This document shows, piece by piece, positions 53,091 to 62,187 of a stretch of DNA of 64,000 bases (its first letter is position 1; every line of letters starts with the position of its first letter). The stretch is taken from contig JAJPIF010000014.1 of assembly GCA_021324885.1 (NCBI GenBank), positions 1 to 64,000 of the forward strand, given 5' to 3'. The notes below the pieces were generated by a model. That model had not been told where the DNA came from. It saw nothing but the letters and a program-made list of their open reading frames with translations, and did no database searches. A program made the translations under genes and the position numbers. Origin of the DNA: Pseudomonadota bacterium. GTDB taxonomy: Bacteria; Desulfobacterota; Binatia; Binatales; Binataceae.

Positions 53091-55559
53091 ATGGCCGGAC
53101 CTTGCGACGGACTCGTGGTTTTGGACTTCAGTTGGGGGATGGCCGGCGGACTTGCCACCGCAGTCCTGGCCGATTTCGGTGCCGAAGTCATCAAGATCGA
53201 ACCGCCCAGCGGCGATCCCTTTCGCTGCCATCCGGCCTGGATATCCTGGAACCGCGGAAAGAAAAGCGCGGTTTTCGATCTGAAGACCGCCGAGGGGCGC
53301 GACCGAGTCCATCGACTGGCCGAGCAGGCCGACGCGGTGTTCGAATCCTTTCGTCCCGGAGTCGCGCGGCGGCTGGGGATCGATTATGCGACGCTGGCCG
53401 AGATCAACCCGCGTCTGGCGTACGCCTCCATCACCGGATGGGGCCAGCAGGGCCCGCTCAGCCAGGTGCCCGGCTACGAAGGCGCAGTCGCTGCCAGGTC
53501 GGGCCGGATGAAGGATTTCACCGGCCAGATGAATCGCGAAGGCCCCACCTACACCGCCGTCCAGGTCGGAACGTGGGCCTCGGGGCAGGCCGCCCTGCGC
53601 GGGGTTCTGGCAGTGCTGCTCACGCGCGAAGAAACGGGGCGCGGTCAATGGGTCCGCACCAGTATCCTGCAGAACATGATCCCTTACGATTTGGCGGGCC
53701 TTATCATGCGCCAGCTTTCGCGCATCGATCCCAAAAGCTTTCCCGCAGGCTCCCTGGGCGCCGCCATCCGCTTGCCGATGCTCCAGTATATCCCGGTGCG
53801 GACCAAAGACGGCCAATGGCTCCAGCACGCCAACCTGATGGACCGGCTCTTTCGCGCCTACCTCAAGGCGGTCGGACTCGGCTGGGTGCTCGAGGAAGAG
53901 CTGTTCAAGACCGCCCCCGTCCTCAAGCATGAGGCGCGCGAAGCGCTGCGCGAACTGATCCTCAACAAGATGCAGGAGCGCACGCTGGATGAATGGATCG
54001 AGCTGTACAAGGCCGACGGAAATATCGCCGGGGAGCCATACCGCTATGCCGTCGAGGGAATGAAGCACGAGCAGTTCCTGCACAATCATCACGCGGTCGA
54101 AATTGACGATCCGCGGGTCGGCCGGCTGACGACGGTGGGGTTGCTGGCGCAACTGAGTGAAACGCCGGGCCAGGTCGGCGGTCCCGCTCCCGAACTGGGC
54201 CAGCATACGGCTGAAATCCTGCAGCGCATCGCGGCCAGCACGCACCGCGCCGCGCCAGCCAGGTCCAGGGGCCAGGCGGATTCGCAACCCTCCCCCAGGC
54301 CTGTGTTGGAGGGGTTGCGGATGTTGGATTTTTCGATGGTGATCGCGGGTCCGTATGCCGCCGAGATGCTGTCGGAGATGGGTGTGCGGGTGATCAAGGT
54401 TGATGCGACTCCGGAGCGCGAACAGGCCATCAGCACGGGCGGCGGGATGGCGCCGATGAATCTGAAGAACCACGCCGGCAAGGAAGCCATCCAGGTCAAC
54501 CTGCAAAGCGCCGAGGGCCAGAAGATCATCCATCAACTGGTCGCGCAATCCGACATCCTGCTGCATAACTTCCGCCCCGGCGTACCGCAGCGTCTGGCGA
54601 TCGATTGGGAGACCTGCCGCCGTATCAATCCCCGCCTGATCCACGTCTATGTGGGCGCGTACGGCGCGACCGGTCCGCACCATCGACGGCCCGGCGCCCA
54701 TCCGATACCCGGTGCCCTGTTGGGTGGGGCGCTGCGCCAGGCCGGCCGCGCAAACCCGCCGCCGCCCGATCAGCCGATGGACCTGGAGCAGATCAAGGAA
54801 GTGTCACGCCTTCTGATGAGAGCCAACGAAGGCAATCCCGACCCCAACACTTCGCAGGCGGTCGCCACCGCAATCATGCTGGCCCTGCTGGCGCGCCAGC
54901 GCACCGGACGCGGACAGGCGATCGAAGTTACGATGCTTCAGGGGAACGCGTGGGCCAACGCGGACGAGGCCTATGACTACGAGGGCCGGCCGCCCTACCT
55001 GTTGCCCGACGCACAATGCTACGGCCTTAACGCGTTATACCGCCTGTACCCGGCCGGCGAGGGCTGGGTCTTCCTTGCCTGTGTCTTCGATCGCGAATGG
55101 GAGGCGTTGTGCCGCGCCATCAACCGCACGGACCTGCTGAGCGATCGGCGTTTTGCCGGACCATCGGACCGCAAGGAGCATGACAGCGAACTGGCCGCCG
55201 AACTTGAAAAGATATTTAAGGCTCGTTCCGCCCAACAGTGGGAAGAGCTGCTGACGGCCGCGGGAGTCGCTTGCGTGGAGGCCGACACCAGCGTCGGCGA
55301 GTTTCTCGAAGAGCATCCGCAGGCGATCGCCAACCGGATGACGGTGGAGGTCGAGAGCCCGCGCTTCGGCCGCTATCTGCGCCACGGCGCGCTGATCGAT
55401 TTTTCCGCTTCTCCCGCGCGCCTGGAACACGGTCCGTTCCTGGGCGAGCATACGGTCAAAGTGATGCGCGAGCTGGGCTACAGCGATGAGCAGATCGCCG
55501 ATTTGCGTTCGCGCGGCGTGATCCACTGGGAGGAGCCCCGATTGAAGGCCGGGGCCTGA
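53091..55559 (+). CDS. double CaiB/BaiF CoA-transferase fusion
   Basis: This encodes 822 residues with a strong AGGAGG before the ATG at 53091. Two full family III CoA-transferase modules lie in tandem. The first (about 1-395) begins [20 protein letters not shown], with [13 protein letters not shown] in the active-site region. The second (about 405-815) begins [20 protein letters not shown]. In the second module the active-site region is replaced by a stretch without an obvious catalytic Asp ([20 protein letters not shown]), so one half may be structural. It acts on acyl-CoA catabolism in the cytoplasm. Confidence 0.9.
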   Translation: MAGPCDGLVVLDFSWGMAGGLATAVLADFGAEVIKIEPPSGDPFRCHPAWISWNRGKKSAVFDLKTAEGRDRVHRLAEQADAVFESFRPGVARRLGIDYATLAEINPRLAYASITGWGQQGPLSQVPGYEGAVAARSGRMKDFTGQMNREGPTYTAVQVGTWASGQAALRGVLAVLLTREETGRGQWVRTSILQNMIPYDLAGLIMRQLSRIDPKSFPAGSLGAAIRLPMLQYIPVRTKDGQWLQHANLMDRLFRAYLKAVGLGWVLEEELFKTAPVLKHEAREALRELILNKMQERTLDEWIELYKADGNIAGEPYRYAVEGMKHEQFLHNHHAVEIDDPRVGRLTTVGLLAQLSETPGQVGGPAPELGQHTAEILQRIAASTHRAAPARSRGQADSQPSPRPVLEGLRMLDFSMVIAGPYAAEMLSEMGVRVIKVDATPEREQAISTGGGMAPMNLKNHAGKEAIQVNLQSAEGQKIIHQLVAQSDILLHNFRPGVPQRLAIDWETCRRINPRLIHVYVGAYGATGPHHRRPGAHPIPGALLGGALRQAGRANPPPPDQPMDLEQIKEVSRLLMRANEGNPDPNTSQAVATAIMLALLARQRTGRGQAIEVTMLQGNAWANADEAYDYEGRPPYLLPDAQCYGLNALYRLYPAGEGWVFLACVFDREWEALCRAINRTDLLSDRRFAGPSDRKEHDSELAAELEKIFKARSAQQWEELLTAAGVACVEADTSVGEFLEEHPQAIANRMTVEVESPRFGRYLRHGALIDFSASPARLEHGPFLGEHTVKVMRELGYSDEQIADLRSRGVIHWEEPRLKAGA

Positions 55560-55565
55560 AGCCGG

Positions 55566-56600
55566 TCATTGCGTGAGTGAAATCGCCAGGGCGCCGTCCA
55601 GCGGCGCCGTTCCGGTCAGGTCCAGCGAGCCATTGATACCGTTGCCGATCCAGTAGCCAGTGATGTTGCCGTTGCTCACGGATTGCAACCAGAATTGGGC
55701 AAAACCCTTGACCCGGCAGCATCCCCCGGCCGCTCCCCAGTCCACTAAAATCAGGGTGACCGCCCGCCCGTCGTTGGCCGTATAATCCGGAGGGGGCACC
55801 GCCGTGCCGGAGGGGTCCTCGCTGTAGCCCAGATCGATCCGGTTCAGGATGGCCTCGCTGACCGGGCCGGTGGTGGCTGATTTGTCGGCAGCCACCGCAT
55901 CGTTGAGCGACAGCTTGCTGTCGTAACCGTCAGGGAAGACCGCGGTAAACGGCCCGCCCAGGTGCAGCGCACTCCAGTAGTTGGGCGGGATGGTGGTGGT
56001 CGGGTTGGGACGAAACAGCAGCACCGTGCTGGTGCCGTATGAGTACGGCGTCGTATATTGCAGTCCGATAGGCACGGCGCCGATGACCGCGCCTGCCTCC
56101 GCCACGGTTGCCGTGGCCGTCACCGCGATCGTGGCCTGGTTCACTCCAACCAGGCGCGCAAAATAGAAATTCACGATTCGCCGCACCTGCATCGTGAGAT
56201 TGCACGCGGCCAGGGCAAACGGCGGCGGCGTCACCATCGAGCATCCGGCCGGCGGCACCAGCGCGGGACATGCCATCGGTGCCGGGCTGGACCCGGGTGC
56301 CGGACAATTGGCGCCGTACGCGGTGACAATGGAAGCCAGTTCGCGCTCGTGGATTCCGTTGAAACAGTTGGCGTAGGTTTCGGCGGTGGCAATCGCCCTG
56401 CAGGGCTGATTGGGAAGATATTTGGCGCCCGACAGCACCGAAGCGTCCGCTGCGGTCTGGATCTTCACGTAATTAAAGAAAAGATTGCCCACGTCCATCG
56501 CCAATCCGACACCCCCGATAAAGGCCGGTAAGGCTATCAGCAAAACCGTAAGGGTCTGAGCACGGCCGCGGCCAGCGCGCGGCCCCCTTGACTCTCCCAT
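55566..56600 (-). CDS. TadG-like secreted protein, paralogue A
   Basis: This encodes 344 residues. The N-terminal membrane helix QTLTVLLIALPAFIGGVGLA and MDVGNLFFNYVKIQTAADAS form the TadE/G-like (PF13400-type) pilin anchor. Shared with B and C below: IVNFYFARLVGVNQATIAVT, VPIGLQYTTPYSYG, VKGFAQFWLQSV and the ending DGALAISLTQ. Six or more cysteines suggest disulfides outside. No tad pilus machinery is in the window. AGGGGGGA precedes the ATG. Confidence 0.8.
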   Translation of the reverse strand: MGESRGPRAGRGRAQTLTVLLIALPAFIGGVGLAMDVGNLFFNYVKIQTAADASVLSGAKYLPNQPCRAIATAETYANCFNGIHERELASIVTAYGANCPAPGSSPAPMACPALVPPAGCSMVTPPPFALAACNLTMQVRRIVNFYFARLVGVNQATIAVTATATVAEAGAVIGAVPIGLQYTTPYSYGTSTVLLFRPNPTTTIPPNYWSALHLGGPFTAVFPDGYDSKLSLNDAVAADKSATTGPVSEAILNRIDLGYSEDPSGTAVPPPDYTANDGRAVTLILVDWGAAGGCCRVKGFAQFWLQSVSNGNITGYWIGNGINGSLDLTGTAPLDGALAISLTQ

Positions 56601-57306
56601 AGTCCCCCCTTTGGTTTATCCTATTTAATCAATGTTAATTTAGTTACATTCAGCTTCGCTTCACACTCCTGCGGTGGCGACGCGAAACAAATCGGGGTCG
56701 CGCTCGAATCACCGTGATCAGAGGAGAACCGCCAGGGCGTGGACATCGCCCAAGCATAAAAGGTCCCCCCTTATCCTGCTCAAGCTATATAGCTCTTAAC
56801 TGGGTCGATTTTCAACGGCCCTCACGGGGAGCACCTTGATGCGGAGGCGCGGAAGCGACGAGGACGCTGACCTTTGAAGCGACGGAAAATTTAAAAAATA
56901 AATTTCTTTAGCGTACGCAAAAACTCATGGCCTCAATCTGCGAACGCATCGGAGAAAGCCGATATTACTAACAGTAAGAATAACCTTTGTACAATTAGTT
57001 ACCCATAAAGATAAAGAACATCCAAATCACCAGAAAGAATCCTCGATAAAATTCACTTGCCGGCCAATATCAAAAAATATAGCGCTGACCAGATTTCCTC
57101 AAAATCCATGAAATAACGCGAAATCAATGACCGGATTTCATTTTTACACGTGCGTGAAGCAAGGAGCGCACGTGGAAAAAATATTGATTGCCGCGGTGTT
57201 TGGTCAATTAATATTACAAACAGTATGTAATGTCTGTATTACATATGGTCCTTAAAAATCAGTGGTAACGTGACCAAAAGTATATATGCATTTGGTAAGT
57301 TCTTTC
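56601..57306. other. AT-rich intergenic region with palindromes
   Basis: No gene was found between the divergent TadG-like genes. Bases about 56870-57300 are strongly AT-rich. TATGTAAT (57224-57231) and ATTACATA (57238-57245) form a perfect inverted repeat with a 6-base spacer, and another ATTAC just upstream (57213-57217) can pair with the first GTAAT. This could be an operator array; no binding protein can be named. Confidence 0.45.
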
Positions 57307-57336
57307 TTGACTTGTACAATTCGTCTGAGTTAATCT
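57307..57336 (+). promoter_or_regulatory. promoter P0 of TadG-like gene B
   Basis: TTGACT (57307-57312), a 17-base spacer and TTAATC (57330-57335) are followed by TTAGTTGCGCTGAAAGTTGC. The downstream sequence matches those after promoters P1 (59127) and P2 (60834): AAGG-GCGCTT-AG-TGC. It implies a leader of about 330 bases containing CCATCAG/CTGATGG, a perfect 7-bp hairpin. Confidence 0.55.
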
Positions 57337-57667
57337 TAGTTGCGCTGAAAGTTGCGATTTCCTGCTGGTGTCCAGTCTGGCCTGGAAAGCTCTGTGATGG
57401 GTGGTTGAGAGGGAGGGCGCAACGCACCATCAGTTGCCGCCGCTGATGGGCGACGCAGCGAGAACGATGGCGATCTTGGGAGAATGTGAAAAGCGATTTG
57501 AAACTGCCCGGGATTGCGCCGATGGCGATTGGTCCGCATCATTGCGCGTCCTCGATTGATTGCTTCTCACTGCGCGCAGCGCCGGCCGGTGCGCCCGGAC
57601 CGTTGGATGGAAGTAAGGCTGAGGTTTGAGCTTGGAATCCATAAAAGGAAGACTAAGAGAGCAAACC

Positions 57668-58756
57668 ATGAACCCAATAAATGCCAGGATCAAAACCGTT
57701 GCCGGTTTGAGGCTGCGTTGGGGGCGCAAACGCAAGGGCCAGACGCTGCTCGTGATGCTGCTGGTGTTGCCGGCTTTTATTGGAGCCCTGGGCCTCGCGA
57801 TGGATGTGGGGAACTTCTATTTCCAGTATTACCGGGCGCAGGAAGCGGTGGATGCGGCGGCGCTGGCCGGCGCCACCTGCCAGGCGGAGTCGTCCAAGTG
57901 CACCGCCGGGGGCAGCAGCACTGCGACCACCTATGCGCGGACCAACGACCCGAATATGACGCTTTTGCCCAACCCGGTCGCGGCGCCGTTCTTCAATAGC
58001 AGCTATTGTCCGGCGAGCACGTACCTGACACCCTGCGAAGTTACGGTCTCGGCCACGCAAACCGTGAACTATTACTTCGCCCGGTTGGTCGGGGTGAACA
58101 GCGGCACGTTCGATGTCACCGCGACCGCGGTGGGCGGGCCGCCAAACACTTACAATCCCGGGACCGGCACCAGCAACATGATGCCGATTGGACTTGATTA
58201 CACCACCCCATACAAGGACGGGAATCCCATTTCGCTGGCGTTTTTCCAGTCCCCTGGCCCGGGAAACTGGGGCTTCGTTTTGCCTCAGTCTGAAAGCGGC
58301 AAGATGGACCTGAAGGCCGATATCCAAAATGGCGTGCAGTCAAGTATGTCCATATGGAACGGCACATCTACGCCTACTTCGGCACCCAATCAATTCGTGA
58401 CCACGCAATCGGCGTCGGGCATCGGCAACTCCTTCAAGTATATGGACACCTACCATTATTCTTCGTGTGCCGGTGAAACTCCGACCAATGATCCCAGCAA
58501 CCCGTGTCTGGTCTGCATACCGCTCGTGAATTGGAGTTACGCTTCGGGTTGCGGAGGTGCGACCTGCACCGTGCCCATTATGGGTTTTGCGGAATTTTTT
58601 ATCACCGGGGTAACGGGTCCATCCATGGGCGGGACCGGAAAAAGTGCGAACATCACGGCGACCTGGGTGCAGGGCCTGTGCGGCGGCTCGGGATTTAACC
58701 AGGGCAGCGGCACGCCTCCACAGGAGGGCGCGATCGCGGTCCAACTGATTCAGTAG
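57668..58756 (+). CDS. TadG-like secreted protein, paralogue B
   Basis: This encodes 362 residues from the ATG at 57668; a GGAAGA-like ribosome site is about 20 bases before it and GAGAG closer. Anchor: GQTLLVMLLVLPAFIGALGL and AMDVGNFYFQYYRAQEAVDA. Extracellular part: Cys-rich, with CEVTVSATQTVNYYFARLVG, MPIGLDYTTPYKDGNPISLA, a second Cys cluster (CAGETPTNDPSNPCLVCIPL) and IMGFAEFFITGVTGP. The end EGAIAVQLIQ is conserved in all three. It is closest to paralogue C. The function is unknown; it is possibly a surface fibre or adhesive pseudopilin. Confidence 0.82.
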   Translation: MNPINARIKTVAGLRLRWGRKRKGQTLLVMLLVLPAFIGALGLAMDVGNFYFQYYRAQEAVDAAALAGATCQAESSKCTAGGSSTATTYARTNDPNMTLLPNPVAAPFFNSSYCPASTYLTPCEVTVSATQTVNYYFARLVGVNSGTFDVTATAVGGPPNTYNPGTGTSNMMPIGLDYTTPYKDGNPISLAFFQSPGPGNWGFVLPQSESGKMDLKADIQNGVQSSMSIWNGTSTPTSAPNQFVTTQSASGIGNSFKYMDTYHYSSCAGETPTNDPSNPCLVCIPLVNWSYASGCGGATCTVPIMGFAEFFITGVTGPSMGGTGKSANITATWVQGLCGGSGFNQGSGTPPQEGAIAVQLIQ

Positions 58757-58804
58757 GTCTCGAAGCCAGGCCGAAAGAGGGGTAAACAGCCCATCTGAAT
58801 TTGC

Positions 58805-58950
58805 CCAGGCGCAAGTCGAACGCGGCGACTGCGAGCGTCGGCCATAAGCTCGCACGCCGCGTTTTTTGCCATATCGCCCAGGATAAAAGCGCGCAGAAAG
58901 CTCGATCCGAGCGGATTTTCGCATCCGGCGGCAGGCTTGCGTTACGGCTT
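58805..58950 (+). repeat. conserved 3' block, copy 1 (copy 2 at 60657-60801)
   Basis: About 145 bases after paralogue B are near-identical to those after paralogue C at an offset of 1853, with one single-base gap. Beyond the terminator both copies keep GCTCG-ATC/ATT-CGAGC (58900-58912; 60752-60764), where only the loop differs, and CGGAT-TTTCGC-ATCCG (58912-58927; 60764-60779). Conserved stems with changes confined to loops hint at RNA structure. Confidence 0.8.
58822..58867 (+). terminator. intrinsic terminator T1 after TadG-like gene B
   Basis: The outer stem GCGGC/GCCGC (58822-58826/58856-58860) and inner stem GCGAGC/GCTCGC (58831-58836/58848-58853) enclose the loop GTCGGCCATAA, with TTTTTT at 58862-58867. 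It is a textbook rho-independent terminator, 66 bases after the stop. Confidence 0.85.
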
Positions 58951-59126
58951 CGCAACCGCCGTACTGAACCGGCCAGACTTCATTTACCCATTTAGAGCTC
59001 GACCACGGGGCCTTGCCACAAGGACTTTGCGGGCGATTGGCGAATAACGGTCCGGCGCGCATCAGCGCCCGACGCCATAAGCCTGTCGGTCGGACTGCCG
59101 GCGAAACCTACTGGAAGTACGCGAGC

Positions 59127-59155
59127 TTGACAGTCGGTTTTATCTGCATTAATTT
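59127..59155 (+). promoter_or_regulatory. promoter P1 of TadG-like gene C
   Basis: TTGACA (59127-59132), exactly 17 bases, then TAATTT (59150-59155), followed by AAGGTGCGCTTAAAGATGC. The upstream AACCTAC..GAAGTACG..CTTGAC is shared with P2. The leader to the ATG at 59514 is about 350 bases. Confidence 0.65.
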
Positions 59156-59513
59156 AAGGTGCGCTTAAAGATGCAACTTTACTGAGGATTTCCAGTCAGG
59201 CTAAAAACGTGTGTGCCGGGAGCATCCGTGAACGAAGCGCAGTTGTCCCGGGTATTCCATTGAGGTGCGGAGACAGGGTTCAAAAAGAACATGCGAGTCT
59301 CACCGCAACGGCCTGGTTGCAGTTTTCTCCTGGGAGATTGGACGCGCGGTTCAAAGCATTCATCGGGGCAGCGTGAATCGCCGGGTTTGGCCTTGGCTTG
59401 ATTCTTCTTGGCTGCGAACTGCTCATATCACGTGGTCGCGGCCCCATGGGCGGTCACTGAAAAGCGGAATTGGTGTTTGAGCCTGGAACGCATTGAAAGG
59501 AGAAAAGTAAAAA

Positions 59514-60608
59514 ATGAAGCCAGTAGTTGCCAGGATCAGCGCCCTCGCCCGCTGGAGGCCGGAACTGGGACGCAAAGGGAAAGGCCAGATGCTGGTCCTG
59601 ATGCTGCTGGTCTTGCCGGTTTTCATCGGCGCCATCGGGCTGGCGATGGACGTGGGGAATTTTTACTTCAACTACTATCGGGCGCAGCAGTCGGTTGACG
59701 CAGCCGCGCTGGCTGGGGCCACCTGCCAGGCGGAGTCGCAGAGTTGCAGTTACACGACGGGTTCGAGCAACGTTCCAACCAACTACGCCACCACCAACAA
59801 TCCCAACATCACGCTGGTTCCCAACCCGGTTGCGTCTCCGGTTTACGACCCCGCCTACTGTCCATCGCCAACTTATCTGACACCGTGCGAGGTGACGGTT
59901 TCGGCAACTCAGACAGTTCCATATTATTTTGCCCGCCTGGTGGGGGTTAACAGCGGTACGTTCGACGTCTCGGCAACGGCAGTGGGCGGGCCGATGAACC
60001 AATATAATCCGCCTGGCGGCACCGGCAACATGATGCCGATCGGGCTTGACTACACCACCCCCTACACGGATGGCAATCCGATCAGTTTGGCGTACAAATT
60101 CTCTGCCGGCCCGGGCAACTGGGGTTTCCTGGCGCTCGGTGGCAATGGTGATGCGGTGCTAACCAAAAATATTGAATACGGCGCTCAGGTCAGCATGTCG
60201 CAGTGGGATGGAACCTCCACGCCTTCATCGCAACCAGCCATGTTTGTGGACACTGAGCCGGGTGTCGGAAGAGGGTTCACGGCTATGAACACCTACCGGT
60301 ACTCAACATGTGCCGGGCAGAGCGTCACCGACTATCCCGCCAACAGCCCGTGCGCCGTATGTATTCCTTTGGTGGACTGGAGTTACGATTCGTCCACCAA
60401 TTCCGCCAGCGGCGGCTCGTGTACGGGCAAGTGCACCGTGCCCATCATGGGTTTCGCCGAGTTTTTCATTACTGGTGTGACGGATCATGGCTCTTCGGGT
60501 ACGGTCACCGCAACTTGGACTCACCACCCGTGCGAAGGTGGCGTGCTTTCTCCCGGAGGACCGACTGCCGTCAAAGAGGGCGCAATCGCTATCCAGTTGA
60601 TCAGGTAG
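59514..60608 (+). CDS. TadG-like secreted protein, paralogue C
   Basis: This encodes 364 residues with AAAGGAGA before the ATG. Anchor: GQMLVLMLLVLPVFIGAIGL and AMDVGNFYFNYYRAQQSVDA. It aligns throughout with paralogue B: CEVTVSATQTVPYYFARLVG, MPIGLDYTTPYTDGNPISLA, CAGQSVTDYPANSPCAVCIP, IMGFAEFFITGVTDHG, and the end EGAIAIQLIR. The variable parts lie between these blocks, as in surface proteins that diversify. It is a duplicate of B including its flanking control regions. Confidence 0.82.
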   Translation: MKPVVARISALARWRPELGRKGKGQMLVLMLLVLPVFIGAIGLAMDVGNFYFNYYRAQQSVDAAALAGATCQAESQSCSYTTGSSNVPTNYATTNNPNITLVPNPVASPVYDPAYCPSPTYLTPCEVTVSATQTVPYYFARLVGVNSGTFDVSATAVGGPMNQYNPPGGTGNMMPIGLDYTTPYTDGNPISLAYKFSAGPGNWGFLALGGNGDAVLTKNIEYGAQVSMSQWDGTSTPSSQPAMFVDTEPGVGRGFTAMNTYRYSTCAGQSVTDYPANSPCAVCIPLVDWSYDSSTNSASGGSCTGKCTVPIMGFAEFFITGVTDHGSSGTVTATWTHHPCEGGVLSPGGPTAVKEGAIAIQLIR

Positions 60609-60674
60609 GCTTCGTAGCGAGCCGAACCAGCCTACGAAACAATCCCGTCGCAGTCGCCCAGGTGCAAGTCGAGC

Positions 60675-60720
60675 GCGGCGGCTGCGAGCGTCGGCCATAA
60701 GCTCGCATGCCGCGTTTTTT
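60675..60720 (+). terminator. intrinsic terminator T2 after TadG-like gene C
   Basis: It has the same architecture as T1: GCGGC/GCCGC (60675-60679/60709-60713), GCGAGC/GCTCGC (60684-60689/60701-60706), identical loop GTCGGCCATAA, and TTTTTT at 60715-60720. Confidence 0.85.
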
Positions 60721-60833
60721 GCCACATCGCCAGGATAAGAGCGCGCAGAAAGCTCGATTCGAGCGGATTTTCGCATCCGTCGGCAGGCCTGCGTTTTAAT
60801 TTCGCGGTCCAAACCTACGACAAGTACGTAAAC

Positions 60834-60862
60834 TTGACGCAAATCGCTTACCTGCATTAAAT
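60834..60862 (+). promoter_or_regulatory. promoter P2 of the beta-propeller lipoprotein gene
   Basis: TTGACG (60834-60839), a 17-base spacer and TTAAAT (60857-60862), followed by TAAGGGGCGCTTTCGAGGTGC. It matches P1 across some 70 bases, which suggests co-regulation of the TadG-like genes and the propeller gene. The leader here is only about 35 bases. Confidence 0.6.
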
Positions 60863-60901
60863 TAAGGGGCGCTTTCGAGGTGCGCATAGTTTCGTTTCCG
60901 T

Positions 60902-61975
60902 ATGCTTGGTTGGATCGCAAGACCTATTACAGCGCTGCCGTTTGTCGTGATTTGCGTTGCCATCTGTGGATGCGGCAACGACCACAACTCACCTCCCTTG
61001 CCAACTCCGGTGCCGACTCCCACACCTTCAGTTGTCACTTACAGCTCAGGCGGCAATTACCCTGAGGGAATCGGAATCGACGGGTCGGACCACGTCTGGA
61101 TCGCAAACCGATACAGCGATAGTGTGGCGGAGCTGACCAATGCAGGCACGCTCCTGGCCACATTCCCGGTAGGACATCGGCCCCACGGGCTGAAGATCGA
61201 TCGCAAAGGCACAGGCGCCATCTGGGTACAGAATACGGCTGGCGGCGGTCCCGGCGCGCTCTCATCATGTCCGGGCGGGACCACCGGTACGGTCACCGCC
61301 CTGGCGGGTAGTGGCGCCTTGATTGGCAGCTTCTGCAGCGGCGGCGACAGCCCTCAGCATGCTCAGTTCGACGCTTCCGGGAACGTCTGGGTGACCAATC
61401 AGGGAAGCAACACGGTTGCCGAAATCAACGGCAGCACCGGCGCGCTCATCAACACCTTTGCGACCGGCGAAGGCCCACATGCGATTGCAAAGGACCAAAG
61501 CGGAAATTTCTGGATTGGCAACTACTACAGCGGAACGGTAAGCGTGCTCAATTCGTCCGGCACTTCGATCGGGACAATTCCCGAAGACCGGCTAGGGTTG
61601 CAGCCTACCGGCAATGATATCGATCCTTCGGGCAACCTCTGGCAATCGGTGCAGAGCATCGATCAGGTGGCGGTTTTCGCGGCAGCGCCGTCATTCGCGC
61701 CGATCCGGACCGAGGCCGTGGGAGTCGGCCCGCGCGGTGTTACCATCGACGCCGCCGGCAACGTTTTCGTTGCCAATCAGCAATCCAACAACGTGATCGA
61801 GTTCAACTCGACCGGCAGCCGCATCGCCGAGTTCCAGGTGGGCGCGTGTCCGGAGAACATGGCGGTCGATTCCAGCGGCGATGTCTGGGTCACCAACGCC
61901 TGCAGCAGTACGGTTAGCGTGCTCAAAGGTGTCGCGGTACCGTCGCCCCATTCCGACGACGATTCCAACGGCTGA
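60902..61975 (+). CDS. NHL/virginiamycin-B-lyase-like beta-propeller lipoprotein
   Basis: This encodes 357 residues. The lipoprotein signal ends VICVAICGCGND, then a Pro/Thr spacer. Six or so repeats of about 40-45 residues share the pattern GI-ID--G-VWVAN--S-TV-E: IGIDGSDHVWIANRYSDSVA, AQFDASGNVWVTNQGSNTVA, IAKDQSGNFWIGNYYSGTVS, VTIDAAGNVFVANQQSNNVI and MAVDSSGDVWVTNACSSTVS. This predicts a Vgb/NHL-type propeller outside the cell. It shares promoter sequence with the TadG-like genes, so it may be a partner or scaffold for them. Confidence 0.85.
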   Translation: MLGWIARPITALPFVVICVAICGCGNDHNSPPLPTPVPTPTPSVVTYSSGGNYPEGIGIDGSDHVWIANRYSDSVAELTNAGTLLATFPVGHRPHGLKIDRKGTGAIWVQNTAGGGPGALSSCPGGTTGTVTALAGSGALIGSFCSGGDSPQHAQFDASGNVWVTNQGSNTVAEINGSTGALINTFATGEGPHAIAKDQSGNFWIGNYYSGTVSVLNSSGTSIGTIPEDRLGLQPTGNDIDPSGNLWQSVQSIDQVAVFAAAPSFAPIRTEAVGVGPRGVTIDAAGNVFVANQQSNNVIEFNSTGSRIAEFQVGACPENMAVDSSGDVWVTNACSSTVSVLKGVAVPSPHSDDDSNG

Positions 61976-62187
61976 CCTTTAAATCGTTCCGGTTCGTGTA
62001 AAGCGCGCTGGTTCCTGTGGTCAGAAGCAGCAGGACCCTGCTCCATTGAAGGTGCCGACCCGCGGCGAGCCTTCCGAGGTTTGGGCGGACCGTGGTATTC
62101 GGGAACAGGTCGGCGGTCGGTAAAAGCCGAGGCGTAACTCGAATCGATCGGCCGGCACTACATTCGTCCACCGCGACGGTGAGGGTT

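Noticed and set aside
56601-57306. Prophage or origin of replication in the AT-rich gap
   Set aside because: No DnaA-box cluster, integrase or phage gene was seen; only palindromes and low GC.
58805-60880. Integron cassette with attC sites around TadG-like gene C
   Set aside because: The repeats lack the GTTRRRY/RYYYAAC core ends and contain a classic terminator and promoter; no integrase was seen.
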